Positions 5,345 through 6,665 of a stretch of DNA of 6,665 nt are shown here, one piece after another (the stretch's first letter is position 1; the number at the start of each line of letters is the position of its first letter). The notes beneath the pieces are model-generated. The model saw only the letters and a program-made list of their open reading frames with translations. It was not told where the DNA came from and searched no databases. Origin of the DNA: Chitinophagaceae bacterium (lineage in GTDB: Bacteria > Bacteroidota > Bacteroidia > Chitinophagales > Chitinophagaceae). The stretch spans positions 1-6,665 of the forward strand of contig JAHEZB010000118.1 in the NCBI GenBank assembly GCA_023251285.1, written 5' to 3'. The translations under genes were made by a program, and so were the position numbers.

Positions 5345-6665
5345 TTAATATTCATATACAAAATACCCCCACGGCTGCATTTCATACACATGATTCTTCA
5401 CTAAGTTTTCTTTTTTATTTGTAAAAACATTTAGAGGATTTCCATAAACATCGTTTTGCTTTATGGTAAAATGTTGGGGCTCCGGAGAAAGATTCAACAC
5501 TACCAGTATTTTATGATTTCCTTTTTGACGGATATAAGCAAAAATCGCATCGTCATTTGCTGTTGCTATTTTTTTGTAAGCGGCATTAGCTGAGAGCGCT
5601 TCGTTTTTTTCACGCAGATGAAGCAACTTACTGTAAAACGGAGCCATCTCATATTTATCCCAAACAATCGGATCGTGTACAAAAAATTTCAACCGCTTTT
5701 TATTCGGCACTTCTTGTCCGCTATATATTAACGGAACACTTTCATACATGGTTTGTGTGAACACAGCAAAGGCTTTATAAGCTTCTCCATATTTTTCAAA
5801 CTCTGTTCCGTTCCAGCTATTCTCATCGTGGTTAGTGGTGAAATACATGCGCTCAGCATTTTTTGGAAAAACGGTAAAATTAAAATTTAACACAGAATCC
5901 AGGTATTTCAGATTGTGTTTACCCTGCGCTACCTGAACAGTCGCCCACATAATATTCCATGCATAAGTTGCATCAAAACCTACCGTATGAAATTCCGGCC
6001 TTTCACTTTCGGCCAGCATAAAGACATCCTTTACTTTTCTTAATTCAGTAATGCATTTTTTCCAAAAATCGTATGGCATCGGATCGACGTGATCGCAACG
6101 AAAACCATCAATACCTGTGTCGGTGATCCAATATTTCATTACACTGATCATGCTATCGCGCAACTCCTTATTGGTATAATCTAAATTTCGTGTATCGCTA
6201 TAATCATTATCATAAACGGTGTTACCATTTGCATCTCTTTTATAAAAAGCCGGATGATTTTTTATCCACGGGTTGTCGGGCGATGTATGATTCGGCACCC
6301 AATCAATAATTACTTTAAAACCAAGGCTATGGGCGTGTTTCACCAATTCTTTCCAATCTGTCATAGTGCCAAATTCCGGATTTACTTCTTTATAATTCAT
6401 TACCGCATAGTAACTTCCCAAATCAGTTGAACTCATTTTTCTTCCTTCAATTCCGATTGGATTGATCGGCATAAACCACAGGATTTTTACGCCCATTTCT
6501 TTTAATCTCGGCAAACTTTTTTCAAATGCTTTAAAAGTTCCTTCCTGGGAATATTGCCTTACGTTTACTTCATAGATGTTCCCTTGTTCTGTCCATGAGG
6601 GGTGTGTAAACGAAGTAGCCGGAGCACCGATATTGGCAATAGGGGTAAGTTTTTGACTGCAGGAA
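5345..6665 (-). CDS. GH13 alpha-amylase-family glycoside hydrolase, probable lipoprotein (N-terminus cut by window edge)
   Basis: 439 codons are visible before the stop at 5345; the frame is open to the right edge, so the TTG at 6514 is not the real start. The second visible residue is Cys (6659-6661) in a Ser-Cys-Ser-Gln-Lys context, a likely lipobox cysteine, so only the signal peptide seems to be missing. The mature chain then runs into WTEQGNIYEVNVRQYS, the first barrel strand. All GH13 regions are present: region I DWVPNH (6287-6304), region II GFRCDHVD with nucleophile Asp (6092-6094), region III LAES with acid/base Glu (6008-6010), and region IV TTNHDEN with the stabilising Asp (5825-5827). 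A C-terminal beta domain (KILVVLNLSPEPQHF to the final GYFVYEY) follows. It should hydrolyse alpha-glucan linkages at the membrane or in the periplasm. Region II lacks the usual Lys-His after the nucleophile, so it is probably not a classic starch amylase and substrate is open. No susCD-like genes are in view. Confidence 0.94.
   Translation of the reverse strand, partial: SCSQKLTPIANIGAPATSFTHPSWTEQGNIYEVNVRQYSQEGTFKAFEKSLPRLKEMGVKILWFMPINPIGIEGRKMSSTDLGSYYAVMNYKEVNPEFGTMTDWKELVKHAHSLGFKVIIDWVPNHTSPDNPWIKNHPAFYKRDANGNTVYDNDYSDTRNLDYTNKELRDSMISVMKYWITDTGIDGFRCDHVDPMPYDFWKKCITELRKVKDVFMLAESERPEFHTVGFDATYAWNIMWATVQVAQGKHNLKYLDSVLNFNFTVFPKNAERMYFTTNHDENSWNGTEFEKYGEAYKAFAVFTQTMYESVPLIYSGQEVPNKKRLKFFVHDPIVWDKYEMAPFYSKLLHLREKNEALSANAAYKKIATANDDAIFAYIRQKGNHKILVVLNLSPEPQHFTIKQNDVYGNPLNVFTNKKENLVKNHVYEMQPWGYFVYEY

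Noticed and set aside
6287..6514. TTG at 6514 as the start of the amylase gene
   Set aside because: The in-frame sequence upstream to the window edge encodes the first GH13 strand and a lipobox-like cysteine, so the gene begins outside the window.
1..6665. CRISPR array, insertion sequence, phage attachment site or defence island
   Set aside because: No regularly spaced repeats, transposase-like frame, terminal inverted repeats or integrase were found; only the TA pair is accessory-like.

Overview
This window looks like ordinary chromosome from a member of the Bacteroidota, probably near the Chitinophagaceae/Sphingobacteriia. The DNA is AT-rich and the starts lack clear Shine-Dalgarno sites. 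One or two gene leaders carry matches to the phylum's -7 promoter element (TAnnTTTG). The gene content also fits: a small outer-membrane barrel protein with a signal peptide, a GH13 amylase-family lipoprotein, and a MutS ending in a QLSIF-type clamp motif. The genus cannot be fixed from this sequence alone.

Layout. At the left edge (minus strand, cut by the window) is the N-terminal part of a SpoU/TrmH-family RNA 2'-O-methyltransferase. Diverging from it on the plus strand is a complete two-gene toxin-antitoxin module: a Xre/MbcA/ParS-type antitoxin (DUF2384 C-terminal domain) followed 2 bases later by a RES-domain toxin, a family known to destroy NAD+. After 144 bases comes a full-length mutS (879 codons from the ATG at 1461), with intact mismatch-reading and ATPase motifs and a beta-clamp-binding peptide near its C-terminus. 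A 215-base gap without a gene leads to a small secreted beta-barrel-like protein. A strong hairpin terminator between convergent genes follows, then a small secreted His/Lys/Glu-rich protein of unknown function (minus strand). The right edge is occupied by a large GH13 glycoside hydrolase (minus strand) that is cut just upstream of its probable lipobox cysteine.

How the genes relate. Only the antitoxin and toxin form a clear functional unit. MutS is a housekeeping DNA repair gene. The methyltransferase, barrel protein, His-rich protein and amylase appear to be separate transcription units with envelope, RNA-modification or carbohydrate roles. The TA module sits between two core genes facing away from each other, which suggests, but does not prove, that it was inserted there. 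I found no CRISPR array, insertion sequence, tRNA or rRNA. I see no convincing new multi-gene system. The least explained items are the small His-rich secreted protein and the short repeats and palindrome in the leaders of the TA module and mutS.
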